Below the pieces are notes generated by a model. It was not told the DNA's origin and did not search any database. It worked only from the letters and a program-made list of their open reading frames with translations. The translations under genes were made by a program, and so were the position numbers. From positions 1,860,001 to 1,924,000 of the forward strand of contig NZ_CP045652.1 of NCBI RefSeq assembly GCF_009557615.1: a stretch of DNA of 64,000 nucleotides. The letters run 5' to 3'. Positions 37,463 through 46,972 of this stretch are shown here, one piece after another (positions within the stretch are counted from its first letter, which is position 1; the number at the start of each line of letters is the position of its first letter). This DNA is from Sphingobacteruim zhuxiongii. GTDB taxonomy: Bacteria > Bacteroidota > Bacteroidia > Sphingobacteriales > Sphingobacteriaceae.

Positions 37463-38575
37463 TTAATTTGTAAGTTGATTCAATAATAAATTCACACGAT
37501 CTAATTGCTCGGCGTCATCAGCTTTCTCATAAAACATTGCTAAGGATTTCAACGCATTAATTTCATATGGTTTGATTTCATTAGCCTTTAACAGAAAACT
37601 CTGCGCATTATATTGTGCTTCATGGTTGTCTGTATCTTTCAAGAAGTCCTTCAAATAGATCAAGCCTAATGCCAGATTGGATTCATAATTATTAGGATCC
37701 AATTCCAGTACCTTTTCGTAAAACGCTTTTGCGGCCGGAATATTGTTTGCATTTTCATTTGCATAGCCAGCAAGGTAATTTAGCTCGAGGTTTTCAGGCT
37801 CCATTTTGATCGCTTGATCAGCAATGGGAACAATCGCATCATATGCTTTAACCGTTGCATATTCTTGAATCAATTGCAGTAAAATAGCTTTGCTCTCTGG
37901 GTATTTCGCTCGCGCATTTTCCAAAGTCGTCAGATTATGTTGGCTTTCGCCAATCTTAGCGTAAAGTGCTGCAAGCTCTAAGAACTGCTGCTCTGTAGCA
38001 TTACCACTCTCGATAATTTTCTTGTAAAACTTAACTGCATCCTGTGATTTCCCCGCTTTGTTTGCAAGGACTGCAAGGTTGTAGGTAACATCCTCATTCT
38101 TTGCACTGAGCTCATCGACTTTTAGGAAGTCCGTATAAGCTAAGTCAAATTTTTGTCCTTGAAGCGATTTGTTAGCACGTTTAATTAACGCCGCTGCCAA
38201 ATTCTGCTTTACGTAACTCATCTCCCCAGGGAATTCTTCGCGATCTTTTTCACGAATCCTGTCGATTGTTTGATACGTTAAGTCAATAGGATCTTTATCC
38301 GTTTTAATCGTACGCGCCGAATCTGCATAAGCAATCGAACTCATGACCATTGCACGTAATACATTGACACGTGTCTTAGCGGAGTCCTTCTTCGTTTTGT
38401 AGATATTGTCCAGCTGTTTCTTTGCATTATCCAGATTTTTAATCTCCCCAGTTTGGGTGTATAATGCAAAGGCATTGCTAGCCTCTTTATAATTTGACTG
38501 CGCGAAAGCACTGTTAGCTGAAAAAGCTAACAGTACGGATAAGGATGAAATAATTAAATTATTCTTGTTCTTCAT
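37463..38575 (-). CDS. Exported tetratricopeptide-repeat protein, paralogue of the next gene
   Basis: A 370-residue protein. The ATG at 38575 is chosen because it opens a signal peptide ([27 protein letters not shown]); the longer frame runs through the gyrA tail. The start lies 17 bases inside the end of gyrA, so the genes are transcribed and probably translated together. TPR units are visible in [28 protein letters not shown] and [30 protein letters not shown]. Confidence 0.88.
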   Translation of the reverse strand: MKNKNNLIISSLSVLLAFSANSAFAQSNYKEASNAFALYTQTGEIKNLDNAKKQLDNIYKTKKDSAKTRVNVLRAMVMSSIAYADSARTIKTDKDPIDLTYQTIDRIREKDREEFPGEMSYVKQNLAAALIKRANKSLQGQKFDLAYTDFLKVDELSAKNEDVTYNLAVLANKAGKSQDAVKFYKKIIESGNATEQQFLELAALYAKIGESQHNLTTLENARAKYPESKAILLQLIQEYATVKAYDAIVPIADQAIKMEPENLELNYLAGYANENANNIPAAKAFYEKVLELDPNNYESNLALGLIYLKDFLKDTDNHEAQYNAQSFLLKANEIKPYEINALKSLAMFYEKADDAEQLDRVNLLLNQLTN

Positions 38576-41114
38576 TCTCTGCACTACTTGAATCGTTGTC
38601 AGTTGTGTTTTCGGATCCTTCGATTGGCAATTCTTCTTCGTCGTCTTGATGGTCAACTTTCGTAATCGATGCGATTGCGTCATTGTCCTTCAAGGTAATT
38701 AATCTTACACCTTGTGTTGCGCGACCCATTACACGAAGAGCTTCTACGCCGATACGAATAACAATACCTGATTTATTGATAATCATTAAGTCGTTCTCAT
38801 CAGTAACTCCTTTGATTGCGACAAGCTCACCAGTTTTATCAGTAACATTGATTGTTTTCACACCTTTACCACCACGGTTTGTAATGCGGTAGTCTTCAAT
38901 GTCTGTACGTTTTCCGTATCCTTTTTCCGAAACAACTAATACCGTTGTCTCTGAATCATTAACACTAATCATGCCAACCACCTCGTCAGAATCGCTTGCA
39001 AGGGTGATTCCGCGTACTCCAGTAGCGGTTCTTCCCATAGGTCTAACGGTCTCTTCGTTGAAACGAATCGCACGACCCGAGCGAAGTGCCATCACGATTT
39101 CACTACCACCTGATGTCAATGTTGCTTCCAATAATTGATCGCCTTCATTGATATTAATTGCATTGATACCGTTTGCACGTGGACGAGAATAAGCCTCTAG
39201 TGAAGTCTTCTTAATGGTACCTTTCTTAGTACACATAATAATGAAGTTGTTCTCAAGGTATTCTTGATCCTTTAAGTTCTTCACATTAATGTACGCTTTG
39301 ATTTTCTCGTCTTTCGGAATATTGATGATATTCTGTAAAGCTCGACCTTTCGATGTTCTACTTCCCTCAGGAATTTCAAACGCACGTAGCCAGAAACAAC
39401 GACCTGCTTCTGTAAACAACAATAGGTAGTTGTGTGCTGAAGCGGTGATAATATGTTCTGTAAAGTCTTCGTCGCGTGTAGAAGAACCAATGGCTCCTTT
39501 ACCACCACGACCTTGACGACGATATTCAGTCAATGGCGTACGTTTTACATAGCTGTTATGGGAGATGGTAATTACAACCTCTTCATCATCGATGAAATCT
39601 TCCATACGCATATCTTCTGCCGAGTGAACAATCTCCGAACGACGCTCATCGCCATATTTCTCTTGAACCTCGAGAAGCTCGTCTTTGATAATCTTCATGC
39701 GAAGACCTTCATCTGCCAATACTTCTTTTAAGTATTCAATAGTTTTCATTAATTCTGCATACTCTTCTTTAATCTTATCACGCTCTAGTCCTGTTAATCG
39801 ACGTAGAGTCATGTCTAGAATCGCACGAGCCTGAATGTCGGATAATCCGAAACGTTCCATCAATCCAACACGCGCATCCTCTGGTGTATCCGATGCACGG
39901 ATTAATTTAATGACCTCATCTAAATGATCAAGAGCAATTAAATATCCTTCTAAGATATGAGCACGTTTTTCTGCCTCTGCAAGTTCGTATTTCGTACGAC
40001 GTACAACAACATCATGACGGTGTTCTACAAACTCGTGAATCATGTCTTTCAAGTTCATCAACATTGGACGCCCTTTTACCAAGGCGATGTTGTTGACCGA
40101 GAAAGAAGTTTGAAGCGAAGTGTATTTGTAAAGGTTGTTTAACACCACATTGGCGTTAGCATCCCTTTTTATTTCATAGATAATACGGATTTCTTTGGTC
40201 GATTCATCGCGAATCTCTGAGATACCTTCGATTTTCTTCTCATGGATTAAATCAGCAGTACGTTTAATCATCTCTGCTTTATTCACCTGATAAGGAATCT
40301 CCGTAACGATGATTACCTCTTTACCACTTTTGGTAGTTTCGATTTCTGCTCTCGCACGCATAACTACACGACCGCGGCCGGTTTCGAAAGCCTCACGAAC
40401 ACCATGGTAGCCATAGATTAAACCTCCAGTAGGGAAGTCAGGACCCTTAACATGCGTCATTAATTCAGCGATCTCAATCTCACGATTATCGATGTATGCA
40501 ACCGTCGCGTCAATAACCTCTGTTAAGTTGTGTGGCGCCATGTTTGTTGCCATACCTACAGCGATACCTGAAGATCCATTAACTAATAAGTTCGGGATAC
40601 GGGTCGGAAGAACTGTTGGTTCCTGTAAGGAATCATCAAAGTTCAATTTAAAGTCTACCGTATCTTTATTTATATCCGCTAAAAGCTCTTCTGCAACTTT
40701 ACGAAGACGCGCTTCGGTATAACGCATAGCTGCTGGCGGGTCACCATCGACAGAACCGTAGTTACCTTGTCCATCAACCAATGGATAACGTAGGGACCAA
40801 TTTTGAGCCATACGAACCATTGTGTCGTAAACGGACGAGTCACCGTGTGGGTGGTACTTACCCAAAACATCCCCGACAATACGTGCGGATTTCTTATACG
40901 GTTTTCCGCTTGTTACCCCCAAGTCCAACATCCCAAACAATACACGACGGTGAACAGGTTTCAGACCATCACGCGCATCAGGAAGAGCACGAGAAACGAT
41001 TACAGACATCGAGTAATCGATGTATGCCGCTTTCATTTGATCTTCGATATTGATAGGGACAATCCTGTTTTCCGCAGGTACTAAATTGTTTTCGTTTTCT
41101 GTTTCTTCAGCCAT
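38559..41114 (-). CDS. gyrA: DNA gyrase subunit A
   Basis: An 851-residue type II topoisomerase subunit that breaks and rejoins DNA to introduce negative supercoils with GyrB. The catalytic Tyr is in [10 protein letters not shown] (about residue 132). The quinolone-interaction segment [19 protein letters not shown] keeps Ser and Asp at the classic positions (about 93 and 97), so there is no sign of resistance there. The GyrA box at the C-terminal pinwheel reads QGRGGKG, which identifies gyrase rather than ParC. The acidic tail ([16 protein letters not shown]) is normal. The TPR genes follow in the same operon. Confidence 0.98.
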   Translation of the reverse strand: MAEETENENNLVPAENRIVPINIEDQMKAAYIDYSMSVIVSRALPDARDGLKPVHRRVLFGMLDLGVTSGKPYKKSARIVGDVLGKYHPHGDSSVYDTMVRMAQNWSLRYPLVDGQGNYGSVDGDPPAAMRYTEARLRKVAEELLADINKDTVDFKLNFDDSLQEPTVLPTRIPNLLVNGSSGIAVGMATNMAPHNLTEVIDATVAYIDNREIEIAELMTHVKGPDFPTGGLIYGYHGVREAFETGRGRVVMRARAEIETTKSGKEVIIVTEIPYQVNKAEMIKRTADLIHEKKIEGISEIRDESTKEIRIIYEIKRDANANVVLNNLYKYTSLQTSFSVNNIALVKGRPMLMNLKDMIHEFVEHRHDVVVRRTKYELAEAEKRAHILEGYLIALDHLDEVIKLIRASDTPEDARVGLMERFGLSDIQARAILDMTLRRLTGLERDKIKEEYAELMKTIEYLKEVLADEGLRMKIIKDELLEVQEKYGDERRSEIVHSAEDMRMEDFIDDEEVVITISHNSYVKRTPLTEYRRQGRGGKGAIGSSTRDEDFTEHIITASAHNYLLLFTEAGRCFWLRAFEIPEGSRTSKGRALQNIINIPKDEKIKAYINVKNLKDQEYLENNFIIMCTKKGTIKKTSLEAYSRPRANGINAININEGDQLLEATLTSGGSEIVMALRSGRAIRFNEETVRPMGRTATGVRGITLASDSDEVVGMISVNDSETTVLVVSEKGYGKRTDIEDYRITNRGGKGVKTINVTDKTGELVAIKGVTDENDLMIINKSGIVIRIGVEALRVMGRATQGVRLITLKDNDAIASITKVDHQDDEEELPIEGSENTTDNDSSSAENEEQE

Positions 41115-41458
41115 TATTTTGTGGTTTCGATAAAACTAAAAAAGTGCCCGTTGTAAGTATAGACACTTAGCTGGCGAATATACACAAAATTTCGGCCAAA
41201 AACCAGTTTTAAGGCCATTAAAAATATCAACAGTGAGGACAAAATGTTAGTTGTTTTTGGGGATTGTAAAATAGCTGATTAATAGGCTTGTTACTGATAA
41301 AATGCTATTGAATTTTACTATATATTGTCATATTTCAAACAAAATCGGTTTTTGCTTTAAAAAATTTCAAAAATATTTTACCTTTGGGCATTCAAACGTT
41401 AGAGCAAACGATTGAGTTTGTTGTAACAGCCTTATTTTAAACAAATTACTAGATAATA
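41115..41458. promoter_or_regulatory. Divergent gyrA / serC promoter region
   Basis: 344 bases with no gene. A TAnnTTTG element, TACCTTTG, at 41379-41386 is the likely -7 box for serC. A TTTG 24 bases upstream (41351-41354) is a little too distant. The gyrA promoter is not clear. Confidence 0.45.
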
Positions 41459-42526
41459 ATGAAACATAATTTCGGAGCAGGCCCTTGTATTTTACCAAAG
41501 GAAGTCTTTGAAGAAGCTTCTCAAGCTGTGTTGGACTTTAATGGAACTGGACTTTCCATTTTAGAGGTATCCCACCGTTCGAAGGAGTTTGAAGCGGTTG
41601 TTGTTGAGACAGAGCGTCTTGTGCGCGAGCTATTGAACGTACCGCAAGGATATTGCATTTTATTTTTACAAGGAGGAGCAAGCCAACAATTCGCAATGGT
41701 TCCGATGAACTTATTGCCAGAAGGAGGGAAAGCAGCTTATTTAGATACTGGTGTTTGGGCCAGCAAAGCCGCAAAGGAAGTAAAAAAACTAGGACAAGTA
41801 GAAATTGTTGCCTCCTCGAGTGATAAGAATTATACCTACATTCCAAAGGATTATTCCATCCCGACGGATGCTGCTTATTTCCATTTCACATCCAATAACA
41901 CGATTTACGGAACAGAGGTTTTTCAAACGCCTGCAACAAATATTCCAGTCGTAGTGGATATGTCTTCGGATATCTTAAGCAGAAAGATCGACGTTTCAGA
42001 ATTTGACTTAATCTATGCCGGTGCACAAAAAAATATGGGCCCCGCTGGTGTTACCTTGGTTATTCTGAAAGATGAGCTATTCGGCAAATCAGGACGTAAT
42101 CTACCTACTATTTTTGAATATGAAGCCCATGCGAAAGCAGGCTCGATGTATAATACTCCTCCCGTATTTTCAATCTACGTTTCTATGTTAAATTTACGTT
42201 GGTTGAAAGCAAAAGGGGGCGTAGAGGTTATCGAACAAGAGAACATCATCAAAGCGCGTATGCTATATGATGAAATCGATCGTAACCCTTTCTTCAAAGG
42301 AACTGCCAATACGGAAGATCGTTCACGTATGAATGTGACCTTCGTTATGGAAAACCCAGAGTTCGAAGCTGAGTTCTTAGAACTTGCTAAAGAACGTGGA
42401 TTAATTGGTCTTAAAGGACACCGTTCAGTTGGTGGATTTAGAGCGTCTATTTACAATGCATTGACGATTACATCGATTAATGCCCTAGTGGATACGATGA
42501 GAGAATTTGAAGAAAAGCATAAATAA
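41459..42526 (+). CDS. serC: Phosphoserine aminotransferase
   Basis: A 355-residue fold-type-I PLP enzyme turning 3-phosphohydroxypyruvate and glutamate into phosphoserine; it also serves pyridoxine synthesis. The start MKHNFGAGPCILPKEVFEEA is the SerC signature. The PLP lysine lies in YAGAQKNMGPAG (about Lys191). The phosphate-binding end is KGHRSVGGFRASIYNAL. It is followed 8 bases later by serA. SerB is not in view. Confidence 0.96.
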   Translation: MKHNFGAGPCILPKEVFEEASQAVLDFNGTGLSILEVSHRSKEFEAVVVETERLVRELLNVPQGYCILFLQGGASQQFAMVPMNLLPEGGKAAYLDTGVWASKAAKEVKKLGQVEIVASSSDKNYTYIPKDYSIPTDAAYFHFTSNNTIYGTEVFQTPATNIPVVVDMSSDILSRKIDVSEFDLIYAGAQKNMGPAGVTLVILKDELFGKSGRNLPTIFEYEAHAKAGSMYNTPPVFSIYVSMLNLRWLKAKGGVEVIEQENIIKARMLYDEIDRNPFFKGTANTEDRSRMNVTFVMENPEFEAEFLELAKERGLIGLKGHRSVGGFRASIYNALTITSINALVDTMREFEEKHK

Positions 42527-42534
42527 AAAATTAA

Positions 42535-43482
42535 ATGAGAATATTAGCAAACGATGGGATTGATCCTATCGGTAAACAGATATTAGAAGCTGCAGGATTT
42601 GAAGTGGATACAGTACATATTCCACAAGAAGAACTTGCTGCACGCTTAAATGACTACGATGCAGTGACTGTACGTAGCGCAACTAAATTAAGACAAGAAT
42701 TAATTGACCTATGTCCAAATATTAAGGTTATTGGTCGTGGCGGTGTAGGTATGGATAATATCGACGTGGATTATGCGCGTTCAAAAGGTATTGCTGTTGT
42801 TAATACCCCTGCTGCATCATCACATTCCGTAGCTGAATTGGTATTCGCACACCTGTTGAATGGCGTTCGTTTCTTATATGATTCCAATCGTCAAATGCCA
42901 GTAAATGGCTCGACAAAATTTGGAGCGTTAAAGAAAGCTTATGCAGCAGGTACAGAATTGCAAGGTAAAACTTTAGGCGTTGTCGGATTCGGTCGTATCG
43001 GTAGAGAAACGGCAAAGATTGGTTTAGGATTAGGTATGAACGTTATCTATTCGGATCTGTTCGAAGGTCCTAAGTCATTAACATTGTCCCTTTCTGGCGA
43101 TATCCAAGTGGAGGTTCCTGTTAAGCAAGTAGATTTAGACAGCGTATTACGTCAGTCTGACTTTATTTCTTTACACGTACCATTTACTGATAAACCCGTT
43201 ATTGGAACAGAAGAATTTGCGATCTTGAAAGATGGCGTTGGTTTAGTCAATGCATCACGTGGGGGCGTTATCGAAGAGCTTGCTCTAGTAGAAGCCTTAA
43301 ATTCAGGTAAGGTAGCATTCGCTGGTTTAGACGTTTACGACGATGAACCAACACCACGCGCAGAGATTCTTACGCATCCAAAAATTTCATTAACTCCACA
43401 TATCGGTGCTGCAACAAATGAAGCGCAAGAGCGTATTGGAGAAGAACTAGCAACATTATTAATAGAAAATCTGAAGAAGTAA
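42535..43482 (+). CDS. serA: D-3-phosphoglycerate dehydrogenase, short form
   Basis: A 315-residue NAD-dependent 2-hydroxyacid dehydrogenase. Seen are the NAD motif GVVGFGRIGRE, the catalytic Arg in NASRGGVIEE, and the Glu/His pair ending in LTPHIGAATNEAQ. It lacks the C-terminal ACT domain of long SerA forms, so serine feedback through ACT is not expected. Pairing with serC in one operon identifies the substrate as 3-phosphoglycerate. Confidence 0.94.
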   Translation: MRILANDGIDPIGKQILEAAGFEVDTVHIPQEELAARLNDYDAVTVRSATKLRQELIDLCPNIKVIGRGGVGMDNIDVDYARSKGIAVVNTPAASSHSVAELVFAHLLNGVRFLYDSNRQMPVNGSTKFGALKKAYAAGTELQGKTLGVVGFGRIGRETAKIGLGLGMNVIYSDLFEGPKSLTLSLSGDIQVEVPVKQVDLDSVLRQSDFISLHVPFTDKPVIGTEEFAILKDGVGLVNASRGGVIEELALVEALNSGKVAFAGLDVYDDEPTPRAEILTHPKISLTPHIGAATNEAQERIGEELATLLIENLKK

Positions 43483-43502
43483 TTCTTCCGCATTCAAAAT
43501 AT

Positions 43503-43542
43503 GCGGCACAAAAGCTTTTAATTGCATTTGTGCCGCTTTTTT
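43503..43542 (+). terminator. Terminator after serC-serA
   Basis: GCGGCACAAA (43503-43512) and TTTGTGCCGC (43527-43536) form a perfect 10-bp stem followed by a T run. Confidence 0.92.
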
Positions 43543-43597
43543 ATGGGATAAATCCTTATATTCACACCCGCAAAAAACAAAGTTAAATTATAGAGAT

Positions 43598-44911
43598 ATG
43601 AAAATTCTTAAGTTCGGAGGAACATCCGTAGGAAGTGCTGAACGTATCAAAGGTTTACTGGAAATTGTAAACCCATCGGAGCGTCAGATCGTCGTGCTTT
43701 CAGCCGTTGCTGGAACCACAAACGCATTGGTAGAAATTGGAAAAGCTTACTTAGCAGGTAAGAAGGACGATGCCAAGCAATTGATCGAAACGCATAAGAA
43801 TAAATACGAATCGTTAATTAAGGAACTCTTCAGCACAGAGAACGGATATAAGAACGGTAGGGAATTAATTGATTATCATTTTAACTTAATTTCCTCTTTG
43901 TCAAACGACTTGTTTACCGCAGTAGAGGAGAAGATGATTTTAGCGCAAGGTGAATTGTTATCGACCGCATTATGGCATTTCTATTTGGATGAAATCGGTG
44001 TTCAATCGGTTTTATTACCAGCATTGGATTTTATGAAAATCGACGAGGATAACGAACCAGTTGTGCCTTATATCAATGAGAAGCTGAGCGCAATTTTAGC
44101 CTCGTATCCAGATAATACATTATTTATTACGCAAGGATACATCTGTCGTAATGCATTTGGCGAGATTGACAATTTACGTCGCGGCGGATCTGATTATACT
44201 GCATCATTAATCGGTGCAGCGATTCAAGCGGAGGAGGTTCAAATCTGGACCGATATCGACGGGATGCATAATAATGACCCACGTGTTGTCAAAGGAACAA
44301 GCCCAATTGCTCATTTAAGCTTTGATGAAGCGGCCGAGTTAGCCTACTTTGGGGCAAAAATCCTTCACCCACAATCGGTATTCCCAGCGCAAAAATACAA
44401 TGTGCCAGTACGTCTGTTAAATACGATGGATCCTAAAGCGCCAGGGACGTTAATTTCAAAAGATGGTGGACAAAAGGGAGCAATCCGTGCAATTGCAGCA
44501 AAAGATGAAATCACAGCAATTCATATTCACTCTTCACGAATGCTTTTAGCCTATGGTTTCTTGCGTAAAATCTTTGAAATCTTCGAACGCTATAAGACAC
44601 CAATCGATATGATTACAACTTCGGAGGTTGCTGTATCTTTATCCATTGACGATACACGTAACTTAGACGATATCATCCGCGAAGTAGAAGACTTCGGAAC
44701 CGTGCGCGTTGATAGAGATCAGACTATTGTTTGTATCGTAGGCGACTTCGGGGCCAATACACATGGTTACGCGGCTCGAGTTTTAGATGCTGTGAAACAC
44801 CTTCCAGTACGTATGATTTCTTACGGCGGATCTGACTATAATGTTTCCATCCTTTTGAATTCCGAGCATAAAACAGAAGCACTACGCTCTTTACATAATA
44901 GATTGTTTTAA
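43598..44911 (+). CDS. lysC: Aspartate kinase (monofunctional)
   Basis: A 437-residue amino-acid kinase opening with MKILKFGGTSVGSAERI. The aspartate and ATP sites are in RRGGSDYTASLIGAAIQAEEVQIWTDIDGM. Two ACT domains occupy the C-terminal third (DEITAIHIHSSRMLLAYGFLRKIFEIF and DQTIVCIVGDFG) and normally bind lysine or threonine as feedback inhibitors. There is no homoserine dehydrogenase fusion, so it is a monofunctional form. lysA follows 10 bases later, pointing to lysine/DAP supply. Confidence 0.95.
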   Translation: MKILKFGGTSVGSAERIKGLLEIVNPSERQIVVLSAVAGTTNALVEIGKAYLAGKKDDAKQLIETHKNKYESLIKELFSTENGYKNGRELIDYHFNLISSLSNDLFTAVEEKMILAQGELLSTALWHFYLDEIGVQSVLLPALDFMKIDEDNEPVVPYINEKLSAILASYPDNTLFITQGYICRNAFGEIDNLRRGGSDYTASLIGAAIQAEEVQIWTDIDGMHNNDPRVVKGTSPIAHLSFDEAAELAYFGAKILHPQSVFPAQKYNVPVRLLNTMDPKAPGTLISKDGGQKGAIRAIAAKDEITAIHIHSSRMLLAYGFLRKIFEIFERYKTPIDMITTSEVAVSLSIDDTRNLDDIIREVEDFGTVRVDRDQTIVCIVGDFGANTHGYAARVLDAVKHLPVRMISYGGSDYNVSILLNSEHKTEALRSLHNRLF

Positions 44912-44921
44912 TAATTAGAAA

Positions 44922-46091
44922 ATGCAAATAAATAAAATTAGCCTAGACCGTTTAACGCCATTTGAAACTCCATTTTATTATTACGATATGGAGCTTTTGA
45001 ATCGCACTTTGCAAGCTGCGAAAGTTGCTGCAGATAAGCGTGGATTTCATATTCACTATGCGTTAAAAGCTAACTTTAATGATAAAGTGTTAGCGGCTAT
45101 ACAAGCGCTAGGTTTTGGTGCCGACTGTGTATCGGGGAACGAGGTTCAAAAGTCTATCGACAGTGGTTTTCCTGCCGAGCAGATTACATTCGCAGGGGTA
45201 GGGAAGTCGGATAAGGAAATCTCGATGGCATTAAAGCATCAGATTTTCGCTTTCAATGTAGAATCTATCGAGGAACTACAAGTAATCGATGAGATTGCCG
45301 CTTCACTTGGTGAGCGTGCCAATGTCTCTTTACGTATTAACCCAAATGTGGATGCCCATACGCACCATTATATCACAACGGGTCTTGACGAAAATAAATT
45401 CGGCGTGCCAAATTCCGAACTCGAACAAGCAGCTTCCGTTTTGCGAGATTGTAAGCATGTGGATCTTGTGGGATTACATTTCCATGTAGGATCGCAGATT
45501 ACCGATATGAATGTGTTCAAGAGCCTTTGCGTAAAGGTAAATGAATGGAAAAACTGGTTTGAAGAACGTGGTACAACAATCAAGATATTAAATGTTGGCG
45601 GCGGATTAGGTGTTGATTATCATCACCCTGATGAGAATCCGATTCCAGATTTTGAAGCCTATTTCGACGTATTCGATAAGTTCCTAGAACGTACGCCACA
45701 ACAGGAGGTTCACTTTGAACTTGGTCGTGCCTTAGTCGCTCAATCCGGTACGTTAGTAAGTCGAGTGCTGTACAGCAAAAGTGGGGTAAAAAAGAATTTC
45801 TTAATTCTCGATGCGGGAATGACGGAGCTGATGCGACCAGCACTATATCAAGCGTACCATAAAATCGAACGCCTCGGCCTATCAACTGAAACTAGTACCC
45901 TCAACTACGATGTTGTAGGGCCTATTTGCGAGAGCTCTGATTGCTTCGGTAAAGAAGTATCACTTCCTATATCTAAACGAGGAGATCTTATCGCTATACG
46001 TACCGCAGGTGCCTATGGAGAGGTAATGGCTTCTAGATATAATTTGAGAGAAGAGATAAGATATGTCTTTTCGGAGAATGTTGGGGGGTAG
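44922..46091 (+). CDS. lysA: Diaminopimelate decarboxylase
   Basis: A 389-residue PLP barrel enzyme removing CO2 from meso-DAP to make lysine. The PLP lysine is in HYALKANFN (about Lys49). The glycine-rich phosphate loop is ILNVGGGLGVDYHHP. The partner-subunit cysteine motif is VGPICESSDCFGK. The final YNLREEIRYVF is usual. It forms a two-gene operon with lysC. The stop TAG lies inside the first unit of a heptad array. Confidence 0.96.
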   Translation: MQINKISLDRLTPFETPFYYYDMELLNRTLQAAKVAADKRGFHIHYALKANFNDKVLAAIQALGFGADCVSGNEVQKSIDSGFPAEQITFAGVGKSDKEISMALKHQIFAFNVESIEELQVIDEIAASLGERANVSLRINPNVDAHTHHYITTGLDENKFGVPNSELEQAASVLRDCKHVDLVGLHFHVGSQITDMNVFKSLCVKVNEWKNWFEERGTTIKILNVGGGLGVDYHHPDENPIPDFEAYFDVFDKFLERTPQQEVHFELGRALVAQSGTLVSRVLYSKSGVKKNFLILDAGMTELMRPALYQAYHKIERLGLSTETSTLNYDVVGPICESSDCFGKEVSLPISKRGDLIAIRTAGAYGEVMASRYNLREEIRYVFSENVGG

Positions 46092-46136
46092 AATTTAGAT
46101 ATTAGATTTAAGATATTAGAATTTAAATATTACAGT
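46088..46136 (+). repeat. Heptad array, 7 units, left arm
   Basis: Units: GTAGAAT, TTAGATA, TTAGATT, TAAGATA, TTAGAAT, TTAAATA, TTACAGT, with decay to the right. It overlaps the lysA stop and faces the opposite array at 46895-46964. Confidence 0.85.
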
Positions 46137-46140
46137 TGAA

Positions 46141-46170
46141 AACGATCCTGCATTGCAGGATCGTTTTTTA
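46141..46170 (+). terminator. Terminator after lysC-lysA
   Basis: AACGATCCTG (46141-46150) pairs with CAGGATCGTT (46156-46165) around a 5-base loop. Six T follow. Confidence 0.93.
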
Positions 46171-46894
46171 TTAGTACCAGGCTCAAAATACTCTAATGCT
46201 TTCAATAATCGCTTATTACAACTTGGGATATTTTTTCTTTTATCGGCATTTTTTATCATTTTACTTCCAGCTTCTAAATGTCTCATCCTGAAATAGATTG
46301 ACCACAAATTTGTATAAACAATGAAAGTAAATTTGCGATTAATCAGGAAATCATGTATTTAAGCGGGAATTAGTTTCCCGATTTGAGCGGGGAAAATACA
46401 GTGTGTTGAAGTTAGTACGCCTTTACGGCCTTAGTAATCCCCTCTATCTACCAATGGGTCTATAAATTTTCTATCTTTAATGGTAGTAGAAAACTTTCAT
46501 GATGTCACCAGGCTATTGAATGAAGATCTAAAGGAATTATTTAAAACAACAAGGTAAAGGGGGGAAGTGTCATTCTTCGATGTACCTTAACATGCTTAGG
46601 GTACATCATTGTAAAATAAGCATGTGGAAGATCGCACAGGAAAGCGCCTATGCTTAAAGGATCCATGGAAAAATAAAAAATGAATATATAAAGCGTTGGA
46701 AGCTTAAAGAAAATGGTAAATTAGGTAGTAGCACAGTACGATATGAGCTGGAGCCACGAGTCACTAGGAAGAACATCCCCATACGTGTTTCAAAAAAAAA
46801 AGTGGCTTAGGGGAATGCTATCTCATAAACTACTTTTTACTATACTTGATGTAAGTAAGAAAATTATAAAAACGGTCAACACTATTTAGGGATG
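46171..46894. other. Intergenic region without a complete gene; possible decayed element
   Basis: About 720 bases. Frames are short and broken. The longest are a 63-codon minus frame at 46116-46307 and a 25-codon plus frame at 46482-46559. Hairpins occur at 46364-46380 (CGGGAA/TTCCCG) and 46579-46607 (GATGTACC/GGTACATC). A remnant of an insertion sequence is possible, but no transposase motif could be read. Confidence 0.4.
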
Positions 46895-46964
46895 GACTAA
46901 TATCTCCCATCTAACGTCTAAAATCTAATATCTAAGTACTAAAATCTAACTACTAATATCTAAC
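46895..46964 (-). repeat. Heptad array, 10 units, right arm
   Basis: Plus-strand units: GACTAAT, ATCTCCC, ATCTAAC, GTCTAAA, ATCTAAT, ATCTAAG, TACTAAA, ATCTAAC, TACTAAT, ATCTAAC. It ends 8 bases before the mnmE start, so it lies in the mnmE leader. Confidence 0.92.
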
Positions 46965-46972
46965 TTTGCCAA

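Noticed and set aside
40781-41084. Open frames opposite the start of gyrA
   Set aside because: They are complementary-strand shadows of a highly conserved gene.
38559-41114. Fluoroquinolone-resistance substitution in gyrA
   Set aside because: Ser and Asp at the two main positions are wild type.
43483-43597. Possible lysine riboswitch or attenuator before lysC
   Set aside because: The gap is only 115 bases and holds one simple hairpin with a T run, best read as the serA terminator.
46116-46307. 63-codon minus-strand frame
   Set aside because: It overlaps a terminator and a heptad array and resembles no protein family.
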